Shown: positions 1 through 8,766 of the stretch, piece by piece
Layout: every line of letters begins with the position of its first letter
Numbering within the stretch: the first letter of the stretch is position 1
From: Candidatus Krumholzibacteriota bacterium
GTDB taxonomy: Bacteria; Krumholzibacteriota; Krumholzibacteriia; JAJRXK01
Assembly (NCBI GenBank): GCA_029262065.1
Contig: JAJDAC010000026.1
Location: 27,048 to 91,047, forward strand
DNA length: 64,000 bases
Direction: 5' to 3'
Notes under the pieces: generated by a model
Told to the model about the DNA's origin: nothing
Seen by the model: the letters and a program-made list of their open reading frames with translations, nothing else
Database searches by the model: none
Program-made: the position numbers and the translations under genes

Positions 1-2
1 TG

Positions 3-761
3 GACCGGGTCCAGGCGCTGAATCCCAAAATGGTAGCCGTTGCGAATGTACCGCCCATCGCAGCCATTCCTTACACCAAGTTCTGGAACATCAGCCCACC
101 GACGGCCCCGTTCCCGGGCAACCCGCGGTGGCTGATGGAAGAAGACAAGGACGGCCCTGACACCGACGGCAACCCCAACAACGGCGACGACGATCCGGTC
201 ATGCTGGTGTTGTTGCCCGCTCCCGTGGGCGATTGCATCGAGTGTTACGATCCCCGCGTTTGCGGCGGAGTGGGACAACCTTGCACGGACATCCCGGCCG
301 AGTTCACACTCAGCTTGTCCGAGGTAACGCTCATCAACGACACCATCGCCGCCTACAATGCGGTGATCGAGCGCGAGGCCACCGCTCGCGGCTTCGCGTT
401 CGTGGACGTGAACGCCGCCTTCCTGGAATTGCCCACCAGCTCATCGGCGGTGGCCCCCCTCAACGCGGCGTTTCCCATCAACCCCAGCACGGCGGCCGTG
501 AATCTGGGTAGCGCCTTCACGCTGGACGGCGTTCACCCGAGCGAGCGTGGGCACGCCGAGGTGGCCAACTTGTTCCTCGAAGCCTTCAACTTGCAGTACG
601 GCACCAGCTATCCGATGTACGAGCTGACGAGCATCCGGAACGAGGCCGGGTTGGAGCTGGTGTTGCCCGCTGGCAAAAGTGGCGGTGGCCCGCTGCGTAT
701 CACGCCCGAAGCCCGGGAGACCTTGGCGGGGACGGTGCGCATGCTGCGGGGACGGCACTAG
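3..761 (+). CDS. SGNH/GDSL-type hydrolase, C-terminal part (5' truncated by window edge)
   Basis: The reading frame is open from the first complete codon, so the true start lies before the window; 252 residues are visible. Near the C-terminus the motif DGVHPSERGH matches block V of SGNH hydrolases, where Asp and His complete the Ser-Asp-His triad; it follows the FVDVNAAF stretch typical of the strand before it. The nucleophile serine (GDS block) would be in the missing part. A cysteine-rich segment (CIECYDPRVC and a further Cys) suggests disulfides and therefore export. Unlike several neighbours it carries no FlgD-like sorting tag; it ends in a basic tail. Likely an exported esterase or lipase acting on ester-linked substrates; the exact substrate cannot be read. 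It converges with the next gene across a shared terminator. Confidence 0.75.
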   Translation, partial: DRVQALNPKMVAVANVPPIAAIPYTKFWNISPPTAPFPGNPRWLMEEDKDGPDTDGNPNNGDDDPVMLVLLPAPVGDCIECYDPRVCGGVGQPCTDIPAEFTLSLSEVTLINDTIAAYNAVIEREATARGFAFVDVNAAFLELPTSSSAVAPLNAAFPINPSTAAVNLGSAFTLDGVHPSERGHAEVANLFLEAFNLQYGTSYPMYELTSIRNEAGLELVLPAGKSGGGPLRITPEARETLAGTVRMLRGRH

Positions 762-796
762 TCGCGACCAGGGAACAGAACCCGCGAACAAGAAAG

Positions 797-826
797 AAAG
801 GGGCTCCCGGTTGGGAGCCCCTTTTG
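797..826. terminator. Bidirectional intrinsic terminator
   Basis: A perfect 9-bp stem GGGGCTCCC/GGGAGCCCC closes a four-base loop and is followed by TTTT on the plus strand; the A-rich run upstream (AGAAAGAAAG) gives a U-tract on the minus strand. It lies between two convergent genes (stops at 761 and 909), so it can serve both. Confidence 0.9.
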
Positions 827-908
827 TCTGCCCGGCTGCTCCAAGACAGCCGCGACGGTCGATCGCGGTTTCCTGCGCGTGAGCTGTCGCGGCTGAGTGG
901 TCGCGTCT

Positions 909-1985
909 TTACTTGACCAGCGTCATGGTCCGGCTCGAGTTACCATCGGCCGTACGCAATTCATACATGTAGGTACCCGATGCCAGCCCCGTCGCCTGGA
1001 ACGGTACCGTGTAGGCACCAGCCTCACGACGACCGTCGATCAGCGTTTCCACCGCACGACCGCGCATGTCGAACACGGTCAGCTTCACGTGCTGGGCCGA
1101 ATCGAGCGTGAACGGAATGACGGTGTTGGGGTTGAACGGGTTGGGATAGTTCTCGCCCAGGCTGTAGTTCCGACCGGGTAGGTTGGTGTCGGTACGGCTG
1201 GCTTTGCCAAGCTCGAACACGAACCCCGAAGCCACGGCACCGAACAGGCTCAGGTCGTCGTTGTCGGGCGCCACCGGCAAACCAGCCGCATGACCCACGG
1301 CGGCTGCGCCCTGGATGAGCGACAATGTAGCCACGTACGTCTGGATGACGTTCGAGGTGCCGGTCTCGACGATGTCCAGCGTGGCCACGATGGGCGACAG
1401 CGGAATGTAGGTCTGGAAGTCGCCGTAGGCCAGATTCGTGAAGATGGGCAGGCCAACGCCCGGCATGTCGTGGACCGCACGAGCGATCAGATCGATCGTG
1501 CCCACCTCGGGTGCGGCGTGCACGGCCATGAGTTCCGACGTCTGGGGGTCGTCGGCGGCCGCCTTGTAGCCATCGAAGAAGGCGATCTGCATGGCGGTGC
1601 TGCGACCGTCGGGGTTGGGGTTGAAGTTACCGGGAACGCGAAATCCCAGTACCTCCAACAACGTGGGCGTAAGAACGCCCGGCAACGTAACCGAGGCCAG
1701 CGGCGAGCTGTCGTCCACACTGGTCTGATCGGCCACGACTATGGTGGATGTAGGAGTTACGAAGATCTGCGGTACGCCGCCGCCATCGACGAACGGTGTG
1801 GCGGCCTTGAAGGCCAGATCTTCGGCAACCTTGGTACCGTCGATGTAGATGTCGACGAAGGTGTTCGCGGGGTCCGGCGAAGAATTGATGATCTGAACGG
1901 GAACCTGCGCGCTTGCCGCGGTGGCCAGGGCCATGAGCATGGCGGCCGCAAAGGCAACGCGGAGAATACGGTATCGGTGGTCCAT
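909..1985 (-). CDS. Secreted DUF4397 protein with FlgD-like C-terminal tag
   Basis: 358 residues. The N-terminus is a clear Sec signal peptide (basic start, hydrophobic AFAAAMLMALATA, cleavage near SAQ). Residues about 28-250 resemble DUF4397 beta-sandwich domains (VQIINSSPDP, VDIYIDGTKV, LMAVHAAPEV), which occur as repeats in surface proteins. The last 85 residues form the FlgD-like module: ENYPNPFNPNTVIPF, LTVFDMRGRAVETLID, LASGTYMYEL and final TMTLVK. Together these indicate an exported protein probably anchored at or released from the cell surface through a tag-dependent route. No catalytic motif is visible. It stands alone, with TypA upstream on the same strand but separated by about 137 bases. 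Confidence 0.85.
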   Translation of the reverse strand: MDHRYRILRVAFAAAMLMALATAASAQVPVQIINSSPDPANTFVDIYIDGTKVAEDLAFKAATPFVDGGGVPQIFVTPTSTIVVADQTSVDDSSPLASVTLPGVLTPTLLEVLGFRVPGNFNPNPDGRSTAMQIAFFDGYKAAADDPQTSELMAVHAAPEVGTIDLIARAVHDMPGVGLPIFTNLAYGDFQTYIPLSPIVATLDIVETGTSNVIQTYVATLSLIQGAAAVGHAAGLPVAPDNDDLSLFGAVASGFVFELGKASRTDTNLPGRNYSLGENYPNPFNPNTVIPFTLDSAQHVKLTVFDMRGRAVETLIDGRREAGAYTVPFQATGLASGTYMYELRTADGNSSRTMTLVK

Positions 1986-2122
1986 GGTCGCTCCAGTTGC
2001 GGGCCGACCGTACGGGCAGAGGCGAGAACTCCACCAGCGCGGACGACGGTTTGGAAGGGCTTGGCTTCTTCAAACCATCGTAGACGCTATTCCCAGGCTG
2101 GCGCAAGCTTCACGAAAATGCC

Positions 2123-3934
2123 CTAGAGGTGCTCCTTCGCCCGCTTCTCCGCCTGGCGGCGGTCGTTCTCGTCGAGAAGCACCTTTCGCAGGCGAATACT
2201 CTTGGGAGTCACCTCGACGCATTCGTCGGCATTCAGGTGCTCCAAGGCCTCTTCGAGGCTCATCTTCACGGCCGGCGCGACTTTGAGGGCACGATCGGTT
2301 CCCGATGCCCGCATGTTGCTCAGCTTCTTCGTGCGCTGGATGTTGACGATCAGATCGCTGTCCTTGTTATGCTCGCCGATGATCTGCCCGCCGTAGGCCT
2401 GATCGCCGGGTTCCACGAAGGCTCGACCGCGGTCCTGGATGGCGTCGAGCGCGTAGGCGGTTACCGGCCCCACGGCCATGGAAATCAGACTGCCCGTGAT
2501 GCGCTGGGGAATGGAACCCTTGAAGAATTCGTATTGCAGGAACCGGTGGTTCAGCACCACTTCGCCCGACGTGGCCCGCATCATCGCGCTTCGGAATCCA
2601 ATGAGACCACGACTGGGAATGTGGAAGTCCAGACGCGTGCGACCGTCGCGCGGCTCCATCTGTTTCATTTCACCACGTCGCGCCGCGGCGTACTCGATGA
2701 CCGTGCCCACCAATCCGTCGGGAACATCGGCCGTTAGTACCTCGACCGGCTCGGCCTTCTTGCCGTCGATTTCGCGGTAGATGACGCGTGGCTGCCCCAC
2801 CATGAACTCGAAGCCCTCGCGGCGCATGTTCTCCATGAGAATGGAAAGGTGGAGAATACCCCGGCCGGACACCCGGAACGCATCGGCACTGCCGGAGTCT
2901 TCGACCCGGAGCGCCATGTCTTTTTCCGTGGCCTTATGTAGCCGCTCGCGCACCTGACGGCTGGTGACGTACTTTCCCTCGGAGCCGAAATTGGGGCTGT
3001 TGTTGATCATGAACTGCATGGTCAGCGTGGGCGCGTCGACCGCCACGATGGGCAACGGCTCGGGGTTTTCGAAGTCGGCCAGGGTATCACCGATATCCAC
3101 CGATTCCAGGCCGACGACCGCGCAGATGTCGCCGCACTGCACCGAGTCGACTTCGGTCCGGCCCAGCCCGTCGAATACATAGAGCTTCTTCGCACGCACC
3201 GTGTTCTGAGTACCATCGCGATGGAGCTGCATGAGAGGCACGCGTGCATCGATGCTGCCGCGGAATACCCTCCCGATGCCGATACGCCCGACGTATTCAC
3301 TGTGGTCGAGGGCCGTGATGAGCATCTGCAGGGGACCGTCGTCGACGTTGGGCGCCGGAATGCGATCGATGATGGTCTGGAGCAGCGGTGATAGATTCGG
3401 CCGCGGGTCAGCCAGTTCGTTGCTGGCCCAACCGTCGCGCCCGGAGGCGTACACGGCCGGGAAATCCAGCTGGTCGTCGTCGGCCTCGAGCTCCACGAAC
3501 AGATCGAACACCTCGTTCAGCACTTCTTCGGGGCGCGCATTGGGTCGATCGACCTTGTTGATGACCACGATGGGCTTGAGGTGGAGTTTCAGTGCCTTCT
3601 GCAGCACGAAGCGCGTCTGGGGCATGGGGCCCTCGAACGCGTCGACCAGCAGCAGTACGCCGTCGGCCATCTTCAGGACCCGCTCGACCTCGCCGCCGAA
3701 GTCGGCATGACCCGGCGTATCGATCACGTTGATGCGCACGCCCTTGAACATGACGGAGCAGTTCTTGGACATGATCGTGATGCCCCGTTCGCGCTCGAGG
3801 TCATTCGAGTCGAGAATCCGGTCGGCGACGTCCTGATTTTCTCGGAACACCATGCACTGCTTCAGGATCTGGTCGACCAGGGTGGTCTTGCCATGATCCA
3901 CATGGGCAATGATGGCGACGTTGCGAATTTCCAT
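2123..3934 (-). CDS. typA: Ribosome-associated GTPase TypA/BipA
   Basis: 603 residues from the chosen start, the usual family size. It opens with [19 protein letters not shown], the TypA N-terminus containing the P-loop [16 protein letters not shown] (switch I), [16 protein letters not shown] (switch II) and NKVD (G4) follow. The C-terminal half keeps EF-G-like domains and the TypA-specific end ([41 protein letters not shown]). The frame remains open 17 codons further upstream, but that extension is not conserved in the family, so the ATG at 3934 is preferred. TypA binds the 70S ribosome and supports ribosome assembly and growth at low temperature or under stress. It is transcribed divergently from the M14 peptidase gene. 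Confidence 0.97.
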   Translation of the reverse strand: MEIRNVAIIAHVDHGKTTLVDQILKQCMVFRENQDVADRILDSNDLERERGITIMSKNCSVMFKGVRINVIDTPGHADFGGEVERVLKMADGVLLLVDAFEGPMPQTRFVLQKALKLHLKPIVVINKVDRPNARPEEVLNEVFDLFVELEADDDQLDFPAVYASGRDGWASNELADPRPNLSPLLQTIIDRIPAPNVDDGPLQMLITALDHSEYVGRIGIGRVFRGSIDARVPLMQLHRDGTQNTVRAKKLYVFDGLGRTEVDSVQCGDICAVVGLESVDIGDTLADFENPEPLPIVAVDAPTLTMQFMINNSPNFGSEGKYVTSRQVRERLHKATEKDMALRVEDSGSADAFRVSGRGILHLSILMENMRREGFEFMVGQPRVIYREIDGKKAEPVEVLTADVPDGLVGTVIEYAAARRGEMKQMEPRDGRTRLDFHIPSRGLIGFRSAMMRATSGEVVLNHRFLQYEFFKGSIPQRITGSLISMAVGPVTAYALDAIQDRGRAFVEPGDQAYGGQIIGEHNKDSDLIVNIQRTKKLSNMRASGTDRALKVAPAVKMSLEEALEHLNADECVEVTPKSIRLRKVLLDENDRRQAEKRAKEHL

Positions 3935-3985
3935 GGCGAGAAAGGCCCTTGGGCTAAGGAGCGGAAGTTTCGTGGCGACACCCAT

Positions 3986-4015
3986 TTGACGGGCGCACGG
4001 CAGGGTGGATATGCT
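3986..4015 (+). promoter_or_regulatory. Sigma70-like promoter for the M14 peptidase gene
   Basis: TTGACG at 3986-3991 and TATGCT at 4010-4015 are separated by 18 bases, giving a start near 4022 and a leader of about 48 bases that contains the GAGGA ribosome-binding site before the ATG at 4070. It overlaps the upstream region of the divergent typA gene. Confidence 0.6.
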
Positions 4016-4069
4016 AGTTATGAAGCCCTTCCCACGCTATCGCTGTCTCCGATCCCGAGGAAAAACTCC

Positions 4070-6418
4070 ATGCTGGCTCGCCATCGCTTCGTCGTTGTCC
4101 TGTTCCTGTTTCTGATGGCCAATTCGGCCTCCCTGGCCCTTGCGGCCGATTCCAGCCCGGCGGCGGCCAAACGCGCCTCCAGCCACCTGTATTCCCTCGC
4201 CCACCGGGGACCAGGCCAGGTTCAGGAGCTCCTGGACCGGGGCTACGACGTGGTTGGCCAGGGTGAGAAAGGCGAGCTGCTGGTCGCCGGCCACGCCGAG
4301 GATGAGGCCTACTTTTCGACCTGGGGCCGGCCGGCGGTAATCAAGGAGATGAACCGGGGCCTGCCCATGCGCAAGGACCTGACCGGGAACCTGGCCGACT
4401 ACCATACCTACGCCGAGACGCAGGCACTGGTGCAGTCGCTGGCGGCCACCTACCCCACCGTATGCGAGCTCCAGACCATGGGTACGAGCCTGGAAGGCCG
4501 TGACATCCCCGTTCTGCGCATCACGAATCTTACGCCGGCCAAAGCCGGGGTGCCTCTGCCCGAGGTGCTCATCATGGGCAACCTCCACGCACGTGAACTC
4601 ATGGCCGTGGAAATGCCGTTGCGATTCGCCGAGTACCTGGTGACCAACTACGGCACTGACCCGCAAGTCACCACCTTGGTGGACTCACGCGACATCTACG
4701 TGGCGCCCATGCTGAACCCGGACGGTCACGTGTACGTGGAAAACAACAACTCGGGCGACTGGTGGACCTGGTGGCGGAAGAATCGTCGCGACAACGGCGA
4801 CGGAACCATGGGCGTGGACCTGAACCGCAACTTCGGATTCCAATGGGGCTTCGACAACGTGGGATCGTCTCCCAACACCAATTCGGCCGTCTACCGCGGA
4901 CCATCGGCGTTCTCCGAGCCAGAAACCCAAGCCATCGAAACGTTCTGCGCCTTGCGTAACTTCACCCTTGCCTTCAGCTACCATTCTTTCGGTGACCTGC
5001 TGCTCTACCCGTGGGGCTACCAGTACGACTACACCGTGGACCACGAGTTGTTCTACACGTTGGGGCAGCGACTGACGGCCGAAAACGGATACTTCCCGGG
5101 CAACCCGGCCGAAGGCGCGATCTACACGACCAACGGTGGCTCCGACGACTGGGCCTACGGCGATACGCTGTCCAAGAACTCGTTCATCTGCTTCACCCCC
5201 GAAGTGAACAGCTCGGCCGACGGCGGCTTCGGCCCGCCGGACACGCAGATCATTCCCACGTTCAACGAGAACCTGGCCATGAACCTGCGGTTGGTGGAGC
5301 TGGCCGATGAGCCGCGCAAGGTGCTGGGACCCATCGTACCCGTGCTGAGCAACAATCCACCGTTCGCCTCGCCGCTCCTGTCCTTGGATTGGACCGCGAA
5401 CGATCCGCTGGATCCCAATCCGGTGGTTTCGTATGAACTCGAGGAGTTCAAGAACCTCGGCGCAATCCTCGACTTCGATGCCGACGCCCTGTCGCCGCTG
5501 TTCGACTTTGGCGGCTTCAGCCTTTCGACCACGCAGATGTTCGAAGGCAGCGGAAGCTACTTCAGCGGAGCGGGCGACAACCTGGCCAACACGCTCACCA
5601 CCACCGCCCCGTTTGCCGTAACCCCGGCCACCAGCACGTTCAGCGCGCGCCTGCGGTACGACATCGAGTTGGACTGGGACTACGCCTACCTGCAGGCCAG
5701 CAGCGACGGCGGACTCATCTGGCAGAATCTGGCGGGCAACCTCACCACCAACACCGACCCCAACGGCAGCAACCTGGGCGAGGGAATCACCGGTAACACC
5801 GGCGGACTATGGGCTTCGGCCACATTCGACCTGTCGGCGTACGTCGGGCAGACCATCGCCCTGCGACTGGCCTACATCACCGACGGGGCCGTGACCAACC
5901 CCGGGCTCTGGATCGACGTGCCGTCGCCGGTGCCCTCGTTCGAGTCGTCGCGCATCGTGGTGGCGGGTCACCCCACCAACACGCTCGACGTCAACGTGAC
6001 CGAGGCCGCCAGCTTTTCGTACCGGGTGCGGGCCATGGATGCCGATGGCGACATCAGCCGTTGGAGCAACATCGTTTCCACCACCGTGGACCCGGTAACC
6101 GCGACCTCGGACGCCCTGCCCAGCTACTCGCACCTGAGCGGCAACTACCCGAACCCGTTCAACCCACGCACGCTGGTTTCCTACACCGTGGGCACGCCCG
6201 CCACCGGCTCGGACGCCCAGGTCCGCCTGGACGTGTACGATCTGGCCGGGCGCCACGTTTCCACGCTGGTGGATACCACACGCGCGCCGGGCGCCTACCG
6301 CGAGACATGGAACGGAAACGCCAGCGACGGCGGTGCCATGCCCAGCGGTGTGTACGTAGCGCGACTGGTGATCGATGGCGAAACCGTGTCCGCGCACAAG
6401 ATGACATTGCTGCGGTAG
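4070..6418 (+). CDS. Secreted M14 zinc carboxypeptidase with FlgD-like C-terminal tag
   Basis: 782 residues. The ATG at 4070 is preceded by GAGGA and starts a signal peptide (RHRFVVVLFLFLMANSASLALA). The frame is open further upstream inside typA, but that part is antisense shadow. The catalytic domain has the M14 zinc motif NLHARELMAVE (His173 and Glu176), PDGHVYVENN, the GVDLNRNF arginine block, the third ligand in SYHSFGDLLLYPWGY and the catalytic Glu region FTPEVN. A beta-sandwich (MAM or jelly-roll-like, about residues 440-680) follows, then the tag GNYPNPFNPRTLVSY, DVYDLAGRHVSTLVD and a terminal KMTLLR. It probably removes C-terminal residues from extracellular peptides. It has its own promoter and is followed after 12 bases by a beta-propeller gene. 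Confidence 0.93.
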   Translation: MLARHRFVVVLFLFLMANSASLALAADSSPAAAKRASSHLYSLAHRGPGQVQELLDRGYDVVGQGEKGELLVAGHAEDEAYFSTWGRPAVIKEMNRGLPMRKDLTGNLADYHTYAETQALVQSLAATYPTVCELQTMGTSLEGRDIPVLRITNLTPAKAGVPLPEVLIMGNLHARELMAVEMPLRFAEYLVTNYGTDPQVTTLVDSRDIYVAPMLNPDGHVYVENNNSGDWWTWWRKNRRDNGDGTMGVDLNRNFGFQWGFDNVGSSPNTNSAVYRGPSAFSEPETQAIETFCALRNFTLAFSYHSFGDLLLYPWGYQYDYTVDHELFYTLGQRLTAENGYFPGNPAEGAIYTTNGGSDDWAYGDTLSKNSFICFTPEVNSSADGGFGPPDTQIIPTFNENLAMNLRLVELADEPRKVLGPIVPVLSNNPPFASPLLSLDWTANDPLDPNPVVSYELEEFKNLGAILDFDADALSPLFDFGGFSLSTTQMFEGSGSYFSGAGDNLANTLTTTAPFAVTPATSTFSARLRYDIELDWDYAYLQASSDGGLIWQNLAGNLTTNTDPNGSNLGEGITGNTGGLWASATFDLSAYVGQTIALRLAYITDGAVTNPGLWIDVPSPVPSFESSRIVVAGHPTNTLDVNVTEAASFSYRVRAMDADGDISRWSNIVSTTVDPVTATSDALPSYSHLSGNYPNPFNPRTLVSYTVGTPATGSDAQVRLDVYDLAGRHVSTLVDTTRAPGAYRETWNGNASDGGAMPSGVYVARLVIDGETVSAHKMTLLR

Positions 6419-6430
6419 GATCGGACGAAC

Positions 6431-7351
6431 ATGCGCACTGCGTACATGCTTCTCGGCGTCGTGGCTTTGGCCACCGGTGCGTTGCTGGGTCCGCCTGCCA
6501 GCGCGGGCCAGAAGCCCGATACCACGGGGCGCGAGGATCGCGGCGCAGTGGAACTGGACGCCATCGACGAGGCGTCGGGCATGGTGGTCAGCTACCGCAA
6601 CCCCGGCTTGCTGTGGACGCACAACGATTCGGGCGACGCGGCCCGGCTGTACGCAATGGACACGTCGGGCAAACACCTGGGGACGATTCGACTGGCCGAT
6701 TGCGTGGCCCGTGACTGGGAAGACATAGCCATCGGCCCGGGGCCGGCCGTGGACGGGAAGCCGACCTGGTATCTGTATGCGGGCGACATTGGCGACAACC
6801 GGGCCAAGAGACCCGTCATCCAGGTTCAGCGCCTGCCCGAGCCAGACGTGTCGTCGCTACCCAGGCCATTCGACCTGACCCTGTCGGCCGATACCATCGT
6901 TCTACGCTACCCCGACGGTAGCCGCGACGCCGAGTCGCTCATGGTCGACCCGAACACCCAGGACATCTACATCGTGTCCAAGCGCGAGGGCGAGGTCCGG
7001 CTGTACCGGGCCCCTTCGCCCCATGGCCTGGAAGAACCGAACGTGCTGGAGTTCCTGTACGAGCTTCCGTTCAGCTCAGCGGTGGCCGCCGACGTTTCCA
7101 ATGACGGGCTCCATGTGGTGGTGAAGACGTACACCGCCATCCACCTGTGGCACGCCAAGGCCAACGAGGACATTGCGGCCAGCTTGCGCCGACCCTTCAC
7201 GCTGGTGCCCTACATCCCCGAAATCCAGGGCGAGGCGTTGGCCTGGTCGACAACGGAATCGGGATACTACACACTGAGCGAAGAGACCATGCGGCTGCCC
7301 GCCCACCTGTTCTTCTACCCGTTCAACTGTTCGCCCGAGGACCACGAGTGA
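6431..7351 (+). CDS. Secreted beta-propeller-like protein of unknown function
   Basis: 306 residues, with a signal peptide (LLGVVALATGALLGPPASA) and no membrane anchor after it. The mature part has repeated propeller-like strands: GLLWTHNDSGDAARLYAMD, DWEDIAIGPG, LYAGDIGDNRAKRP, DIYIVSKREGEVRLYR. The NDSGD and GDIGDN clusters of acidic residues could bind calcium, as in esterase-like phytase or SdiA-regulated families, but I cannot assign an activity. It starts 12 bases after the M14 peptidase stop and its own stop overlaps the next start, so the three genes look like one transcript. It lacks the FlgD-like tag, so it may stay periplasmic. Confidence 0.7.
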   Translation: MRTAYMLLGVVALATGALLGPPASAGQKPDTTGREDRGAVELDAIDEASGMVVSYRNPGLLWTHNDSGDAARLYAMDTSGKHLGTIRLADCVARDWEDIAIGPGPAVDGKPTWYLYAGDIGDNRAKRPVIQVQRLPEPDVSSLPRPFDLTLSADTIVLRYPDGSRDAESLMVDPNTQDIYIVSKREGEVRLYRAPSPHGLEEPNVLEFLYELPFSSAVAADVSNDGLHVVVKTYTAIHLWHAKANEDIAASLRRPFTLVPYIPEIQGEALAWSTTESGYYTLSEETMRLPAHLFFYPFNCSPEDHE

Positions 7352-8610
7352 AAAGCCAAGCTACTTCGCGCGACCGCCTGATCCACATGATCGGGCGTGA
7401 ACGCCCCCTGCGCGAGATCACGCAGGTCCTGCACTACGCCGCCAACGAGTTCAAAGCGTCCGAGGTAGGCGCCATCCACGTGACGTGCGCCGACGAATCC
7501 GAGGTGGAATGCTCCGAAGCGTTCCAGCGGGGATTCGTGCACTACATGTTGCCGCCGCTGAAGACCGGCCGATCGTCACCCATGCGCCTGGCGAATCTGG
7601 GCGGTCAGTACGAGTGGGGCGCGGTACGAATTGCCGAAGATCACTACGCCACCGACGGCTCGCGCGATGAATTCAAGCTCATGGTCGTGAAGATCAACGC
7701 TCACGTGGCGCGTGAGAGCGACACCCATCCGCCCGAGTGGGGTCGCTGGAGTCGCTACGGTCGCGAGTCGGAATGCTGCGGTGCCCTGGCCGGCCTGCTG
7801 GCCAACTCCCACCTGCCGTTCGCCGACTTGCTACGCGAGGACTTCGAGTCCGAAGGAATCGATCGGTTGGGCACACTGAAGGACCCGGCGCTGGTTGACC
7901 AACATACCCTGCCCCTTCTGGCCGCCATGGTTTCAACCCGGCTGCAGGCGCGGAAGGTCGTGCTCGACACCCAGGACTACGAGCCTCGCACCCCCACCGT
8001 GTTCATGATCCTGCCCTGCGTCACCATCAATCGCGAGGGCCACGATTCGGAAATCCTGTGCGGCTTGTACGAAATCGATCGGCGTCACGGTGGCCAACAG
8101 ACCTACACCGGGCTGGGCGACGACCCTAGTCAGTACCGCCTGCAGTCGGGGCAGCACGGACTCGTGGTAAGCGACGACGAGTTGGGCACGCGGCGGCCGG
8201 CGCGCGATCACCGAGCCCTGGTAGCGGACATGTCGAAGGAGTTGTCGACCCACCTGACCGCCACGCCGGAGAACGCGGCCACGCCCGCCTTGCTGGACGA
8301 TCGCATCCACCGCGTGCGTGAAGATGTGCGCCGGGGACGCCACCGCGACTCGCGTCACGCGCACCAGTTACTTCGTGTGGCGCTACCGGTACTGGCCGAG
8401 GTGGCGCCGATACCGGCGGCGATACTCATGTTCGCCGAAGGTGCCGCGGGTATTCACCACACGTTCCGCGTGCATCGTCTGGCGCGTGAAATGGAAGGCG
8501 AATTGGAGGCGCGGGAGATCCTGGAGGAGATCGAGAGCAGGATCGATCACCTGGAGCCCGAGCGGGCGGAGGCGCTGCTGGAGTTGTTGGTGGCGGACTA
8601 TCGACGCTAG
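7348..8610 (+). CDS. Conserved-looking cytoplasmic protein of unknown function
   Basis: 420 residues from a GTG that overlaps the upstream TGA (GTGA, 7348-7351), the classic arrangement for translational coupling; an ATG at 7387 is the alternative. The frame is open further upstream, but only as overlap with the propeller gene. There is no signal peptide or clear membrane segment. I do not recognise the family. Visible features are a cysteine pair (ESECCGAL), a mixed alpha/beta N-terminal half rich in His, Asp and Glu, a basic RRGRHRDSRHAH segment near residue 335, a short hydrophobic stretch (PVLAEVAPIPAAILMFA) and a strongly charged C-terminal helix (REMEGELEAREILEEIESRID) that may form a coiled coil. 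Coupling suggests a functional link to the propeller protein. Confidence 0.6.
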   Translation: MKSQATSRDRLIHMIGRERPLREITQVLHYAANEFKASEVGAIHVTCADESEVECSEAFQRGFVHYMLPPLKTGRSSPMRLANLGGQYEWGAVRIAEDHYATDGSRDEFKLMVVKINAHVARESDTHPPEWGRWSRYGRESECCGALAGLLANSHLPFADLLREDFESEGIDRLGTLKDPALVDQHTLPLLAAMVSTRLQARKVVLDTQDYEPRTPTVFMILPCVTINREGHDSEILCGLYEIDRRHGGQQTYTGLGDDPSQYRLQSGQHGLVVSDDELGTRRPARDHRALVADMSKELSTHLTATPENAATPALLDDRIHRVREDVRRGRHRDSRHAHQLLRVALPVLAEVAPIPAAILMFAEGAAGIHHTFRVHRLAREMEGELEAREILEEIESRIDHLEPERAEALLELLVADYRR

Positions 8611-8618
8611 GGGATACG

Positions 8619-8650
8619 CCAGAGGCCAGGTGTTGTGACCTGGCCTCTGG
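8619..8650. terminator. Perfect 13-bp inverted repeat between convergent genes
   Basis: CCAGAGGCCAGGT at 8619-8631 pairs exactly with ACCTGGCCTCTGG at 8638-8650 around a six-base loop. It sits just after the stop at 8610 and before the convergent gene ending at 8767. The downstream T-run is weak (TTTGCGGCTTCTTGTT), so termination is likely but not certain. Confidence 0.7.
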
Positions 8651-8766
8651 GTTTGCGGCTTCTTGTTAAGAAAGCCTGCGTCGAAGGCCCGGCTCTGACG
8701 GGCCGGAGATCCCGGCGAAGCCGGGGCCGGTGCATCGCGGCGCCTGTTCTTTGGAGCTGGCTCGGC

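Noticed and set aside
3581..4069. N-terminal extension of the M14 peptidase frame into typA
   Set aside because: This part is antisense to typA and lacks a ribosome-binding site; the ATG at 4070 has one and begins a signal peptide.
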